64,000 bases of DNA from assembly GCF_034190915.1 (NCBI RefSeq), contig NW_026947496.1, positions 25,824,001 to 25,888,000 of the forward strand. Reading direction: 5' to 3'. Made by a program: the position numbers and the translations under genes. Origin of the DNA: Cavia porcellus. Its lineage: Eukaryota; Chordata; Mammalia; Rodentia; Caviidae. Shown here piece after piece: positions 1 through 11,426 of the stretch. The first letter of the stretch is position 1; each line of letters begins with the position of its first letter. A model generated the notes under the pieces. That model ran no database searches. It had not been told where the DNA came from and was given only the letters and a program-made list of their open reading frames with translations.

Positions 1-88
1 CTCCAGAAGAGTGAGGAACGCATCTCTTCTTTATAAGCCACTCTCTATGATATTCTATTATAGCTGCCCAAGCTAAGACAGCACCACC
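1..88 (+). mobile_element. 3' end of an ERVL-MaLR LTR, cut by the window edge
   Basis: The sequence reads as the conserved 3' end of a mammalian MaLR (MLT1/MST-like) LTR. It has a GTGAGGAA stretch, then TTTATAAGCCACTCTCTATG, then TATTATAGCTGCCC and AAGACAGCA. This matches the family layout 'gtgag-aat... ttataa-gccac-c-gtctgtggtat-tgttatagcagcc...gactaagacag'. The 5' part lies outside the window. These are ancient non-autonomous retroviral LTRs with no coding capacity. The exact subfamily cannot be set by eye. Confidence 0.6.
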
Positions 89-237
89 CATTCCTCTAAA
101 ATACTATCTTAAGATGGGACAGTAGATTGCTGAGAAAGTCCTCTATTTCTTTGACTTCTATTTGAGATCTATTTTATCACTTTGAGAGTGAATTTTGCTT
201 TTTCAGAAAATTGTACATTATATCCATTTTCTTTGTC

Positions 238-385
238 TTTTTTTTTTAAGACAGGGTCTCACTATGCAGTTCAAGCTGGCCTTGAGCTCACTTTGTAGCC
301 CAGGCTAGTCTCGAACTTGCATTGATCCTCCTGCCTCAGCCTCCTGAGTGTTGGGATTACAGGCCTGAGCCAACAAGCCCAGCTT
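238..385 (-). mobile_element. B1 SINE (antisense)
   Basis: A rodent 7SL-RNA-derived SINE read from the opposite strand. A poly-T start (the A-tail) is followed by AAGACAGGGTCTCACTATG, then CAGGCTAGTCTCGAACTTGC and CTCAGCCTCCTGAGTG, ending TTGGGATTACAGGCCTGAGC. These are the antisense versions of the standard B1/Alu blocks. TATCCATTTTC just before it and TATCCATATTT just after it look like a target-site duplication, which supports one retrotransposed unit. It is diverged and presumably inactive. Confidence 0.85.
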
Positions 386-574
386 TTATCCATATTTTGA
401 AATGTTTTTGTGTAGAGTTCAGATAAATTTGAGCTTTATTCCTTTTCTTCCATATTGTTGAACACTTTTCCCTCTTTCATATTTTATTTTTTAATTTGAT
501 TTCTTGCTTTCCCCTTTTAATAGCTTACAGATGAGTCATAAGGAAAGTGGCAGCAAGTTATTTAAAAAGATTAC

Positions 575-722
575 TTTTTTTGAGATAGGGTCTCATCATG
601 TATCATTCAGGCTAGCCTTGAAGGCACTATGTAGTCCAGACCTGTCTCAAACTCACAGTGATCTTCCTGTCATCCAGCCATCCAAGTGCTGGATTACGGG
701 TGTGTGCTATCACACCTGGCAG
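575..722 (-). mobile_element. B1 SINE (antisense), diverged
   Basis: A second antisense B1 about 190 bp downstream of the first. It has TTTTTTTGAGATAGGGTCTC, then CAGGCTAGCCTTGAAGGCAC, CAAACTCACAGTGATCTTCC and CAAGTGCTGGATTACGGGTG, ending near CACACCTGGCA. It is more diverged than its neighbour, so the two are probably separate insertions rather than a tandem duplication. The chance open frame across it is SINE-derived and not a gene. Confidence 0.8.
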
Positions 723-937
723 AAGACACATTTAGAAATACACATGGATCTTTAATTTTCTGCTCCATTTAATCTTGTCAGGGCTTTGACAAATGAGGCT
801 TCTGATGCATTTACACAAAATTTATATGAAATATAGATAAAAGAAAAAAATATTTTACTAGTTGTGTGTGATTAGTTTTAATCTATGATGTCGATGTATC
901 AATGCTACTTTTCAAATTTCTCCCTCCCTTTCTTTCT

Positions 938-1064
938 CTCTATGCATATAGTTATATACACATTTACATATAAATATATACATATTTTATTTATATACAT
1001 AAATATATGTGTATATAAATATGTATATGTGAATATCTATATACATATGAATATATAGTATATA
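938..1064. repeat. AT-rich degenerate (TA/TATG)n tract
   Basis: Imperfect TATATA, TACATA and TATGTA runs form a low-complexity tract. The same kind of sequence resumes at 1873-1940, on the far side of the LTR. The LTR therefore seems to have integrated into an existing AT microsatellite of roughly 200 bp. Confidence 0.8.
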
Positions 1065-1872
1065 TGTTGTGGTAGTCAGGGGTTATGAGGAGAACAATTA
1101 CAATCAGGACACAGAATTTATAATATTATTTTGTGATGGGAGTCTGTCCGCAATACTAAAGACCCAGAATATTCAGCCAAGGGCCTGAATCCCACAGCAG
1201 TGCCTTGCATGACTCCAGCTGAAGACCTAGAGCCCACGACAGTGTCTCCCACGAGTCCAACTGGAGGTTTAGAGCCCATGACAAGGACTCGTGCCAGTCT
1301 GTTTTGTAGATCTGCTGGAAAGGCCCAAAGGTCAGTGGTGGAAACCAGAAAGTCTATGCCAGTAGGATGAAGGAGCTGTGCCAGTAGGTTGAGGGTTCTA
1401 CACTGGAGCTGAGAAGTCACTCTCAAAATAAGAACCAAGGCCGCTCTGAAAAGTACCCCAGCCATCCTCAGCAACAGGGAGGTCCCAAGGACCTCTGACA
1501 ATGAAAACAGTCCAGTACATGCCAGGAAGCTAGTGTGACAAGCTTCCCCTGGAGACTAGACAGCATACATTTCCCTTCTGGAGCCAGAAAACAATGTGCA
1601 ATGTAAAGAGCAGAGCTCCCCCAAAGTGAATCACAGCCACTCTTACTGACAAGGGCCTGAGCTCCTCTGATGACAATGGTTCGATTCCTATTGGGGAAGC
1701 TAGTACCACAAGCTCCTCCAGGAGAACCAATGGCTCCAAACAGGAAACCCACAATACCTCGCTCTTCTTCTCCACGTCTCTATTTATGCTGGTAACTTTC
1801 CTCAGGTGGGCAACAGCATGCTAATTTAATTCCACTGGTGTTAATTTGACCACCAGTTTTTAATCCATTACA
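1065..1872 (-). mobile_element. Solitary LTR, copy A (antisense)
   Basis: On the minus strand this 808-bp element starts TGTAATGGATTAAAAACTGG and ends ACCCCTGACTACCACAACA, so it has the TG...CA ends of a retroviral LTR. It matches the second copy at 10622-11369 along its whole length. Shared blocks include TCAGAGGAGCT, CTGAGGATGGCTG, GACTTCTC-GCTCCAG and GGATTCAGGCCCTTGGCT. No internal retroviral sequence or partner LTR adjoins it, so it is a solo LTR. Its open frames on the minus strand (1118-1501, 1468-1752) are LTR sequence without protein character. The retroviral class is not determined. A clean target duplication is not visible because it sits in AT repeats. Confidence 0.8.
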
Positions 1873-1940
1873 TATGTGTATATAATTACACTTTATACAT
1901 CTATACTATATATACTGTATATAATATATACATGTGTTTA
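1873..1940. repeat. AT-rich tract, continuation beyond the LTR
   Basis: TATGTGTATATAATTAC and TATATACTGTATATAATATA resume the low-complexity AT sequence interrupted by the LTR at 1065-1872. Confidence 0.7.
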
Positions 1941-4900
1941 ATTAGATTAAGATCTTAAGGGTGAGCATGTTTACAAAATTGTGAAATTCTCCTAAACAGC
2001 TAATCAAAGGCTGAGATGAGGAAATACAGCAGAACGAAATAAATAAGAAAGTGTGTCAGATGGTCATTTGTGCTCACCAAACCCTTGTTCAGTCCTAAAT
2101 TTTTAGGCCATTAGTTAAGATTTTTAATATCAAAAGTATCAGAAATATTGTATATTGTGTCTTAAGTATATTGGATATTAATCATATTTTACTTTATTTC
2201 ATTTTAACAGGTATAGTTCTGTTAATCGTGTGGGGGAACAAAAATTTGGAAGAAAAATATTTAAATGTTGGTCTTTTTTTGTGTAAAAAGTGAAATTTCC
2301 TTTCCCAACAATCTCATTTGTAGCTCTTGAGAGGTGGCTTCCTACTTGTAGGTAGCTGATGGATTGAAGGCAGAATTCTAATAACTTTTTCAACACTTGC
2401 AGTCTCTTTTTCCCCTTGTGGGGTGAGGTGGTGGAGGTAGTTATGTCCAGAATTGCTATGAAAATGCCCTCTGTCATAGCCAGCGCAAGGTGCACTGGTA
2501 GCACACGGTAACTAATGGATAATGATGGGACGTATTCACACCTTGAAAATGAGGTGTTGAATTTTCTGAATTTTGTAATAGAGTTCAGCACAATGAGAAT
2601 CCCTATGGAGACGCACAGCTTGTGGCTGTGTCCTGGCAATAGCAGGTGTTGACAGAGGGCTCTGTTTCAATGTTTTGTACAGGAAATCACAGCTTTGGAG
2701 CGTGGAAGCTGGTGAGTTTCCATCAGGTGTACCCTGGTGGTGTTGCAGCGTCACGGAACCTATCATTCTGAGAGAATTCCAAGAGCCGGAGAATGCTTCC
2801 CTCTGATTCCAGATGACATCGCTGTCCCCAACAGTGATAATTAAACACATGAAGTGAGAACTTCTCTAAAAGCACTGAAACAAACATAACTTTGAAGGCA
2901 CAGAAAAATGTTGGTGTTGTTCAGGTGGAGGATGGAAAGAGCTTCCAACCTCACTTAGAGTGACTCTCAAACACAAAGGTAAGTCAGTGTTTGGGATGAA
3001 TTTAAGGCCATCCAAACTCTCTAATAATTACAGACAGATAGTTTTGTCAGTTTACTAGACAACTGAAACTAGATGGTACACAGGTGTCTAAAGCCAGTTT
3101 TTCCCTTATAAGAAAAGGAGAGATTGTATTAGTATTCTAGTATAAGCTGGTTTTGGAGCCTGGTTAAACCTGAGCCAGATTTTTAGTTTTAAATTTCTAT
3201 CAGGAAAAGTGCAAAATCTGTGACTGTTTAATGGGCCTCCTCCAATATAATGCATGAAAAGTGAAGGTGACTCCATTCTTTAGGGCTGTGTTTTTCCATT
3301 TGGACATCCCATTCGGAGGGCCTTTCATTTCTATGGAGTAAGGCAATAGCAGGATGGGACTAGCCCACCTGCCCTGCTTCTCCCCTTGTCGTCTTGCTTA
3401 GGTCATGGTTCCATGGCGACTAAGCTCTTCCTCCCTTCAGGAGTGAGTCACCCCTTAGCTGAGCGGATGAAGAAGCTCATGTGTACCTGCAGGCTCTGGA
3501 GGCCTGGTCCCTAGGCACTGAGCAAAAGAGCAGGGTCAGGCTGAACTGTGATCCCGAGAGACAGATGTTGGGCTTTTAGAAAATAATTATTTCCCTTCTA
3601 ATCCCTTGCTCATGCATTTTTTCTTCTTCTCTAATTTTCCCCAGTTCCTTTCATTATTCTGGAAACAGCTGCCTTCCTGATCCCCGTGTTGAGGTAAACG
3701 GAACTGCTACCGGATATGTCCCCCTGCTTTGGGGATGGTATGTCACTCTTCAAAAATGTTTTCAGGTGTTTTGCAAACAAGATTTATAACTCACCTCCAT
3801 GTAATATTTCACAGTCTCACTAGAGGCTATTTTCCTACCTGGCTGCAAGGTTGTGGGTTTTGAAGTTGCCTAGGTAGGCTGTAAAATTGGAGTCCATTAA
3901 GATACATGGAAAGTGAATTCATGTGGAAATCCACATGAATTTCAAAATTGAGTCTCAAGTTCTTTCAGTAAGATGTAACCAGATTTTTTAAAGTGTAACT
4001 TGTTTTCTTGCCTTCCAAAAATTAAGATGAATCCTCTCTTGCCCTACCCTGTCTACCTGTGATTTGTTCCTAGGGGAGATCGAATTCACAGCCCAAGGCA
4101 TGTTTTAGTATTTGTCTAAGTCTAGGCACTGTATCGCTTCTTTTTCTATTGTCGTAGAGTCTTGTCCAGGCATGTGTTTGAGGGCTTTATGAATTTTGCC
4201 TTAAAGTCCTTAAATTAGAGTCTAAAATTCCTTTTTGCGATCACTCAGCAGGAGCCCATTCTTTCTAGACCTTCCAGGAAGCAGGTCCCTCCCTGCCCCT
4301 GGACCTCGCACTGAGACTGCATTAAATCAGGTACATGTGCTCACAGAGCCATCTTGGGGTGCTACTGAGGTCTACACCACTGGAGCTGACTTTTGGGGTG
4401 AGAACAAAATCTGAGATGCCTTGTTATTTTATTGTTTTGAAAATCCTGACCAATTAAAAAAATATGGTGATCAATAAAGTTTGTAAAGCAGTGGTGAATG
4501 AGCCATGTGCTTATGTAATTTTCTCTCTTCTATACTAGTTTTGAGATCTCAGCTCATGCAGATGGGGAATTGGGTTGGATGAGTCAGGGGCCTTATGGTT
4601 TTTAGTTTGTCCATGAAAGACAATTAAGGGGTTTTCTGAGCAAGAGTGCTAAAATTTCGAACGGTTCCTTTCTTTTGGACCTAATGATAAGTGTAAAAAG
4701 AGTAATTTTGTTTTCCTTTTCAATTCTAAATGGGACCTATAGATCCATGACTGTTAGTCCTTTGGGATACAGTAATAGGTGATGGGATTGGAACTAATGG
4801 GGGCATGAATCTGAGCTACTTGAGCCCAGTGGGCTGGAGGGACTGAGACTGCTATGATGGTCACATTGATAGTTATTGTCTGAGTCAAGTACTTGTCACT

Positions 4901-5783
4901 GTGTGCCTGGGTACAAAAGAACCTAGGGAACAAAACTTGCATTCAGCAACACGATCTCTGCCAAACTTTACTGAGAATGTTGGAGTCTTTCATTTTGATA
5001 TGGCTCACAGGTGGTCCTGAACATGTGCTACTCAGAGAACAGATGTTTCTGGATGAGGTAACCTGAATGTCACCAAGTGAGGTTTTGGGTGTGGTAAGCA
5101 CAGATTTCAAATAAGCATTCCTAGAATCTGGGCTTGATATATGTTAAGAAGTGAGGATGGGGAAAAAGGAACAGATTTCCCCAGAACAGAAATTCAAATA
5201 ACAGTGGTGGAAAAGTCCTAGTAAAACACTGATTCATTGGATACAAAAGCACTATCAAAGCAAGAATGGTTCCAGCAGAGGAACACAAATAACTACATGG
5301 TTAAACACCTCATAATTTCCTTAGTAACCTGGACATCTGGTTTTCTAGGAGAAGGCTGTTTGAGCAGCTGCCTGTGGTGTTGATGGAGAACAACACTGCA
5401 TGTAATTACTTAGGCAATCAATGCCACATTTTAGACAAAATTAAACAAAAAATTATTTTAGGTCATTTCAACTTATACTTGTAAAAATTACTTTCTTCTC
5501 TTCAATATTTGCTGTGTTAATTTTAGCCTAAAGAACAATTGATTTTATCATGTTCCCTCTTCATGTTTTTTGACCCATTACCTTAAATCAATCACTTGAC
5601 TTTTTTAAGGAATATAAACCACTTTCCACAGCCTAATTAAGGAACTGCATATTTAGAATGTAGACAAGCTAGAAAACAGCTTAAAACAGCACTGTGTTCC
5701 TTGGGATAAAGAATGCTCTTGATCTATTTGTGTTTCTTTATTTATAGTTAATCTTCAAGATTTTCATATGATTGCTCATATGA
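1941..5783. other. Unassigned non-coding stretch
   Basis: About 3.8 kb with no gene and no repeat that I can name. It has mixed composition with slightly GC-richer islands near 2400-2860 and 3300-3730. The minus-strand open frames at 2199-2639 (146 codons) and 2536-2850 overlap each other and resemble no family I recognise. Short frames of this kind are expected by chance. A short inverted repeat at 3916-3941 is listed separately. Very old, unrecognisable repeats may be present. Confidence 0.5.
3916..3941. repeat. 12-bp perfect inverted repeat with a 2-nt spacer
   Basis: AATTCATGTGGA is followed by AA and then TCCACATGAATT. The 26-bp near-palindrome could extrude as a hairpin in DNA or RNA. 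The stem is too short for a microRNA precursor. No function is evident. Confidence 0.8.
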
Positions 5784-6144
5784 TGTTATAGTTTATGTCT
5801 TGGTGTCTCCACGATCCTTATGCAGTCACGAAAGCAGCTGAATCTAGTCTTTGTGACTGGTTTGTTGTCTAGTGCTGAGATTGGAGGTGTGATGCTGCGC
5901 TGCCCCAGAGACGGGAATCCAGCACACGAGATAGGGGAGGGAAAGAGGTATTCTTTCCCCGTTTTGCACTTGTTGCTTGCAGCCACCATGAATGGCTGTC
6001 TCTTAGCCACACTACCCTGCCTTGGAGCCGGCTAAGTATGGACTGAATTCTCCAAAAAACCTGAAGGAAAGCAAATCTTTTCTTCTTTAATTTTGGGTGT
6101 CAAGTATTTTGTCTCAACAATCAGAGAAAAGTATTCAAGACACA
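5784..6144 (+). mobile_element. ERVL-MaLR solitary LTR
   Basis: It begins TGTTATAGTTTATGTCTTGG followed by TGTCTCCACGATCC, matching the start of MaLR LTRs (TGTTATAGTTTGGATGTG...TGTCCCCCA). It ends with TAATTTTGGGTGTCAAGTAT, TTTTGTCTCAACAATCAGAG and AAGACACA, the family 3' end. The middle contains GCAGCCACCATGAATGG in the usual 'gctgccatga' position. The length of about 361 bp fits the family. The bases ATGA occur just before and near the end, a partial trace of the short target duplication. Two mutually antisense open frames inside it are chance. Confidence 0.7.
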
Positions 6145-6525
6145 TGATTATACTTTAAGGCACTAAAATTGTGAGACCTGACTGACTGCAAAACTCATGC
6201 AATAAGCTTATTTCTTAGAACACATTTCTCCAAGCATCTATCACAGGTAGTAATTTGTACATGTTTAACAGGTGTCTTGTACCTGAAGTTCATCAGCTGG
6301 ATGAGGTTTGTAGCCAGGTGGACTCAGGATTATATTGATTGTTTCTTTGTTTCATACTCTAAGGCCACTAGTTTTCCTTTGCAGAACTTATGTTGGGTCA
6401 GGGTTAAATTTTCAGTGAGAAATCTATCATGCTCTTCAGCTTTGTATTGGTGAGGGAAAGTTTGAACTTAACCCAGCGTCCTTGTACATAACAAACTGGG
6501 TTTTACATTTTCAAGTGTAATGGTT
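6145..6525. other. Unassigned stretch between two LTR-like elements
   Basis: AT-rich sequence with no open frame of note and no repeat I can name. It separates the MaLR LTR from the next LTR-like unit. Confidence 0.5.
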
Positions 6526-6958
6526 GATCGATTGTGACAACTTGAGAAGTTTAGAAGCTTAACTAAGTTGGCTCAGAAATTCTACACCGTAGGTTATAGA
6601 GGACCCACCCTAGGGCAGCTTGTCATCTGGATGGTATAAATGGAAAATGAGGAAAGATGAACTCATTTCTGTTCTTTGCAGGGGCTCCAGTCTTCGACTT
6701 CCACTTGGAAATCATCTCCTGCCTTATAGTGCAGACTCTATCCTTCAGGCTTCTGTCACAGGATTCATCAGCCTCCTGGTGCAAACTTGCAGTGAGTTCC
6801 AGACTTTGGGCTGAAAACTTAAGTCTCCAGTGTGCAGACATCCTCTGTAGGCTTCCTCATTCAACTCTGTGGCACACCAGAAGCTAATCCTTTATTTCTT
6901 ATACATTTATATATCTTGTGTTACGTCTGTTTCTCTAGTAAAACAATGACTGATACAC
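6526..6958 (+). mobile_element. Old LTR-like element, family unassigned
   Basis: The unit opens with GGTTGATCGATTGTGACAAC, close to the 'gttaattttatgtgtcaactt' start of a widespread mammalian solo-LTR type. It contains GGTATAAATGGAAAATGAGG where that type has 'gcctgaatagaacaaaaagg'. It closes with TATTTCTTATACATTTATAT, CTGTTTCTCTAGTAAAACAA and TGACTGATACA, matching the 'ctctatat...ctgtttctctggagaaccctgactaatac' 3' end. The correspondence is from memory and partial. The overlapping open frames inside are not genes. Confidence 0.5.
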
Positions 6959-7999
6959 CAAGTGAGTTGTGCAAGGAGCATTGTTTTGCTTTAGGAGTCC
7001 TGGGGACCTCTAGATCTTACTGCTTCTCCTAGAAGCCGTGTAGTGGATTTCCAGGAAGCCCCACTATACTAAATAATGATTTACATTCTCCGCAGAGTTT
7101 ATACTTTAAGAAGTTGTTTTGATTTTCTTTTTCCTGATCTGGTATTACAGCTGGTTTGTGTGTTGGCATGTTCTTTTTACCATTGCTTTGTGACCAAACA
7201 GCCCCTCAGTCTGGTGAGTGAAAAATAATTATGATTAAAATAAAATGTCATTTGACCAAGTCTAACAGAGAGTAGAAAGAGACATTGGAAATAACATGTC
7301 ATTTTTAAGCTAAAATGTCCCACTTTTTAAATGTTTTCACTTTAAAATGTGGAAAAGGATGACATTTGGTTGTTAGAGATAACATGTCAGGAACTTTTTG
7401 CATTTCTACGTTTCTGATTTTTAGTGTTGGTTATAAGATGGATTTAAAGTTCATATAGGATTTCCTAAGTTATGTTTCTTTTTTAGACTGTATATATTTA
7501 AGGTTTCTACTGTTTGGTATATTAAACTCATAAAATAATTTTTATAATCTCAGTCACCAAAGTTAGCTCAGTTTTATCTATTTTTCCATATGTACTGCAC
7601 TAAATATGGTGAGGTTGCATTAAGCCTTAACTTAGTAGAATACTTCAGAATAATTCACTTCACTCACATGCCTTTCCATCTCCTCTTCCTCAGGAAGACC
7701 AGTAATGAAATAAGTCAAATGGCATGAATCTTGCAGTCTGGGAGGCTTCCGGCTGCGATGCCCCTCCAACCCATTCCCTAAGGGGTCAGCTTTTTGGCTT
7801 CCTCTGGGATTTTCCCAGTTTTAGTACTTGAAGACCTATGCTGCAGGAAATATCATGTCTGCAAGCTTTTTGGGGTTCATCTACCTCCCTGTGACTATGA
7901 CTCTTCTACTCTGTGTGTATAGCTAGGCCCAATGGGTTGGTCACTCTGTTTGTCCTTGGGAAACTAAATGAGGATGTGAGGAGATCATCAGTAGACAAA
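6959..7999. other. Unassigned non-coding stretch
   Basis: No gene or clear repeat. AT-rich up to about 7650, then a more balanced block near 7690-7900 with a pyrimidine-rich run (CCTTTCCATCTCCTCTTCCT). Nothing supports coding or a specific regulatory site. Confidence 0.5.
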
Positions 8000-8250
8000 G
8001 GTTATTCACATCAGAAGTATGTTAAATGCAGTCTTTGGAGCACTTCAACCATGATTGCACATAAAAGTCACCAGGGACTCTTAAAATGTGGCACTGATTA
8101 GGTCTGGACACTGGAAACGCCAGCTGAGACGGAGGTCATATTTCTAGACTGGAGAATCATTCTTACTGATTCTGGGATGTAGTCAAGGACCAGTCTGCTG
8201 TTCTTGAAGGAAGATACACAAATTCTGAGTACTAACACTTCTCAAATTGT
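8000..8250. mobile_element. Possible MER5-like hAT DNA-transposon remnant
   Basis: ATAAAAGTCACCAGGGACTC followed by TTAAAATGTGG resembles the 'agaatcacctggggagctttaaaaa' block of MER5-type elements. ACTGATTCTGGGATGTAGTC-AGG downstream resembles their 'gattctgatgtgcagccagg' block. Both the order and the spacing fit. The match is weak, and a profile search would be needed to separate it from chance. Confidence 0.35.
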
Positions 8251-9807
8251 CTAGATTGCTACCATTTTTGAAGCTTGCTTGTTCAGTGCTTTCTTGGATC
8301 CCATGAGGTACTTCAGGATCTTTCTAGGTAGTCGATAAAAAAAAGAAATATTTCTTAAATTGTCTCCTCCATTTTTCATAACTGAAAGAATCATAATCAT
8401 TATGCAAATAGATTTGTTCTATGTTTCCTACATGATATAACGTAGATAGTAAGATAGATCAAGGAAAGTTATAGGAATGCAGAATAGACTTTTTCTTGGA
8501 AGACCAAAATGTCTTAGAGCTGAGGACAGAGTTCAGCATGAAGCATATTAAGTACTCAAGTACTGTGAATTGAGTAAATGATTAATCAACAAATTAACAA
8601 TAAAGGAATTCTATAGTGCCTAGTATTAAAATTCATATAATTTAGAACTAAGATCTAAGAAAAATTACCTCCTTAGATAAATTAATATACTTTTAATTTA
8701 CAAATAAAATATAAGTAATCACACTATTTTCTTGTATTTTGCCTTTGTTGCAAAGAAACTTAGAATCAAAATTATATACAATTAGTAAGAATATTACTGA
8801 TACATAAAAAATTTTTATTTTTCTCTCTAAAGTTCATGATTTTTTGTTCAAATTGTTTTATTTTATGTATCTTGTATATTAAAAAATTTTGAAGTTATTT
8901 TGAATTAAGATGTTACTGAGTCTATTCTTGAAAAACACAAAATAAGATGTTCATAGAAGAAAGCCACTAAAATAGATAATATGGCATTGCTCAAATTAAA
9001 GATATTATTTTAAATTATGAATACTGATAAATGAGTTTTGTACCAATACATAGGGAAAGAAACCAGTTACTGGACAAATATAAATATTTCAAAAACATGT
9101 TTCATGTAAAGAAGTTAATAGTCTAAGTTATTATATTCTTAATATTTTAATTTTATCTTTATAATGTATGATAAAAAGGTAAAGAAAAAACCAATAAAAC
9201 AGGTAAATGTGATATCAAATTCACAAAATAAAACATTAATTATCATATCTAAATGTGTTTCATATTATTAGTAGTAAAAGTACAGTAACAAAGTGACAGT
9301 GAGGGGTTTGTTTTATTTTCAAATAGGCAGAGATGATTAAATAGTCCTGAGTTGGCAGATATTTTATGCAAAGAAGTAGAACTCCTGGTTAGAACCAGTA
9401 AATGGAAATGAAACACTACTTCGAGTACAATTGATAATATGGATAAAGTATTCCTATAGTTTTACTCTTATAAAGCTGATGCATTCACATCAGATATGAG
9501 GCAAATACACACAAACACATATGCACACATGTACACAATTGTGCATATCCGATCTGTTTTTAACTGGGTACATATCCAGGCACAATCACATACATATCTT
9601 TGCACTGTCAGCATTTTGCTATAACTGGTGAGTGCTACTAATTATATATGATTTCTGTTTTCTCTGTAATAGAGCATTTCTCTAATGAATGTGTTACTTA
9701 ATTGAATAAAGTTATGTCAAAAAAAAAGCCTAGCCAATGTGTACAAAAAGTCATTATTTTTCGTTCACAGTGTTCTAATACAAAGTTCTCAAAACAAAAA
9801 ATAAAAA
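8251..9807. other. Very AT-rich non-coding stretch
   Basis: About 1.5 kb of strongly AT-rich DNA with stop codons in all frames and no repeat I can name. A short CA-rich patch lies at 9505-9540 (ACACACAAACACATATGCAC). Confidence 0.6.
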
Positions 9808-9882
9808 GGCGGGGATATCAGTCACTGTGAAGGCTCTGGCTTCAATCTTTGGTACTCCACAAATCAAAGAAAGAAAGAAAAG
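9808..9882 (+). mobile_element. ID SINE fragment, degenerate
   Basis: GGCGGGGATATCAGTCACTG, then AAGGCTCTGGCTTCAATCTT and TGGTACTCCAC follow the ID layout 'ggctggggat-tagctcagtg...ggttcgatccctggtacc'. An A-rich GAAAGAAAGAAAAG tail ends it. ID elements are tRNA-derived rodent SINEs; this copy is old. Confidence 0.6.
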
Positions 9883-10249
9883 AATTCTCTAGAGTGTTTG
9901 CGGTTATTTTAGTTATTTTTCTCAGCTGTAACATTGTCGAGAAATACGTTATATGCAGCTAGCGTCCTACAATGAAAACTTGATTTGAATTCATTATTAG
10001 GAGTTGAAATAGGTTCCAAAATTGAGGATGGGGGAATATGAGTGAAGAAACTCAACATGTTGTGAATAGTTACATTTTTTAATGGAAAGTACTTTTAAAT
10101 TAGGACTATATTGATCATTCTGTTGCTGGGAGAATTGCTTGCACTTTAGATTAAATATAATTACATGCATCTGATTAGCAGAACATGTGAAACCAGGTTT
10201 TGTAGTACCTTGTTCTATAGGAAATTGTGAATTTATTAATTCTAATACA
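9883..10249. other. Unassigned stretch
   Basis: AT-rich, gene-free. No recognisable repeat or site seen. Confidence 0.5.
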
Positions 10250-10405
10250 TTATTAAATGCTAAATGTGAGTCTAGAAGCTTTTTATAACATGTAACTTAA
10301 TTGCCTTTCAGCTATTCAAGTTATACAACATCATTCCCATTACATAAAGGATGAAAATAAGAAACATATGGTTTAAGTAATTCCCTCCATTGAGTCACAA
10401 TTATT
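10250..10405 (-). mobile_element. MIR SINE (antisense)
   Basis: ATCATTCCCATTACATAAAG, GATGAAAATAAGAAACATAT and GGTTTAAGTAATTCCCTCCA line up with the antisense MIR core 'cccattttacagatgaggaaactgaggc...ggttaagtaacttgcccaagg'. It is heavily diverged, as expected for this ancient mammalian SINE. Confidence 0.6.
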
Positions 10406-10621
10406 AAATAAAAATGTCTCAAATCTAGACCAAAAAATTTCTAAACTTTATCTTTTTTCATTATTTCACAATAGTTTCCTATGTAAGTATACTTAAACTC
10501 AAATTTGTTTATAAATGAATTATTCTTTGTCATCACATTTTTTAAAACTTTTTTTATTTTAAAGAGGGTAAAATTAAACAACAAAACAGAACAAAACAGA
10601 ACATAAGAAAGCAATGTAAAG

Positions 10622-11369
10622 TGTTATGGATTAAAAACTGGTGGTCAACATTAACACTTGTGGAATTGAATGACTATACTGCTGAGCACAGATGTGGAGA
10701 TGTGGAGAAGGAGAAAGAGAGCCGTTGAAGCGTTAATGCATTGAGGCATTGTGAGTTCTCCTACATGTTGCTGTTTGAGCCTTTGGTTCTCCTGGAAGAG
10801 CTTTGGTCCTCTCATTGAGCATTGCTCCCTGGCTCTGGAGGGCAAGACATGTGCCTCTTGGTCTCCAGGATGAACTTATCAAGCTGGCTTCCTGGCGTGT
10901 ACTTGACTGTGCTTATCATCAGAGGAGCTTGGGGCTTCCATGTCCTGAGGATGGCTGTGGTGCTTTTCAGGAAAGCCCTGGTCTTTGTTGTGAGTGTGAC
11001 TTCTCGGCTCCAGCGTAGAACCTTCAACCTACCAGCACAGCACTTTCACCCTGCTGGCTTCCTGGCTTCCACCGCTGACCTTTGAGCCTTCCTAGCACGG
11101 ATCCATAAGAGACTGGCATGAGTCCTTGTGGGCTTTAGATCCCCAGTTCGACTCATGGGAGGCATTGTCATGAGCTCTAGGTCTTCATCCGGACTCATGT
11201 GGGACATTGCTGTGGGATTCAGGCCCTTGGCTAAATATTCTATGTCATTGGTGTTGTGGATAGATTTACTGCATTTTCTTGTGTTAACTCTGGGTGACTT
11301 TCATAAAACAACTCTACAAACTCCATGTCCTGTTTTTAATTGTTCTCTGCACAACCCCTGACTACAACA
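10622..11369 (+). mobile_element. Solitary LTR, copy B (sense)
   Basis: A 748-bp unit from TGTTATGGATTAAAAACTGG to ACCCCTGACTACAACA, with LTR-like TG...CA ends. It is collinear with the reverse complement of 1065-1872, about 60 bp shorter, with clear base divergence and indels. Flanks GTAAAG and GTAAGA are near-identical and may be a decayed target duplication. It has no internal retroviral sequence. Plus-strand open frames at 10803-11361 are LTR sequence and resemble no protein. The two copies form a roughly 9-kb-spaced inverted pair. Confidence 0.8.
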
Positions 11370-11426
11370 GTAAGAGACACGAGTTTCAAAGCAAGACAAC
11401 CAGTGATCTTCACTATCTATCATATT

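Noticed and set aside
1118..1752. Overlapping minus-strand open frames of 127 and 94 codons
   Set aside because: They lie wholly inside a solo LTR that recurs at 10622-11369, where the corresponding frames differ; no protein family resemblance.
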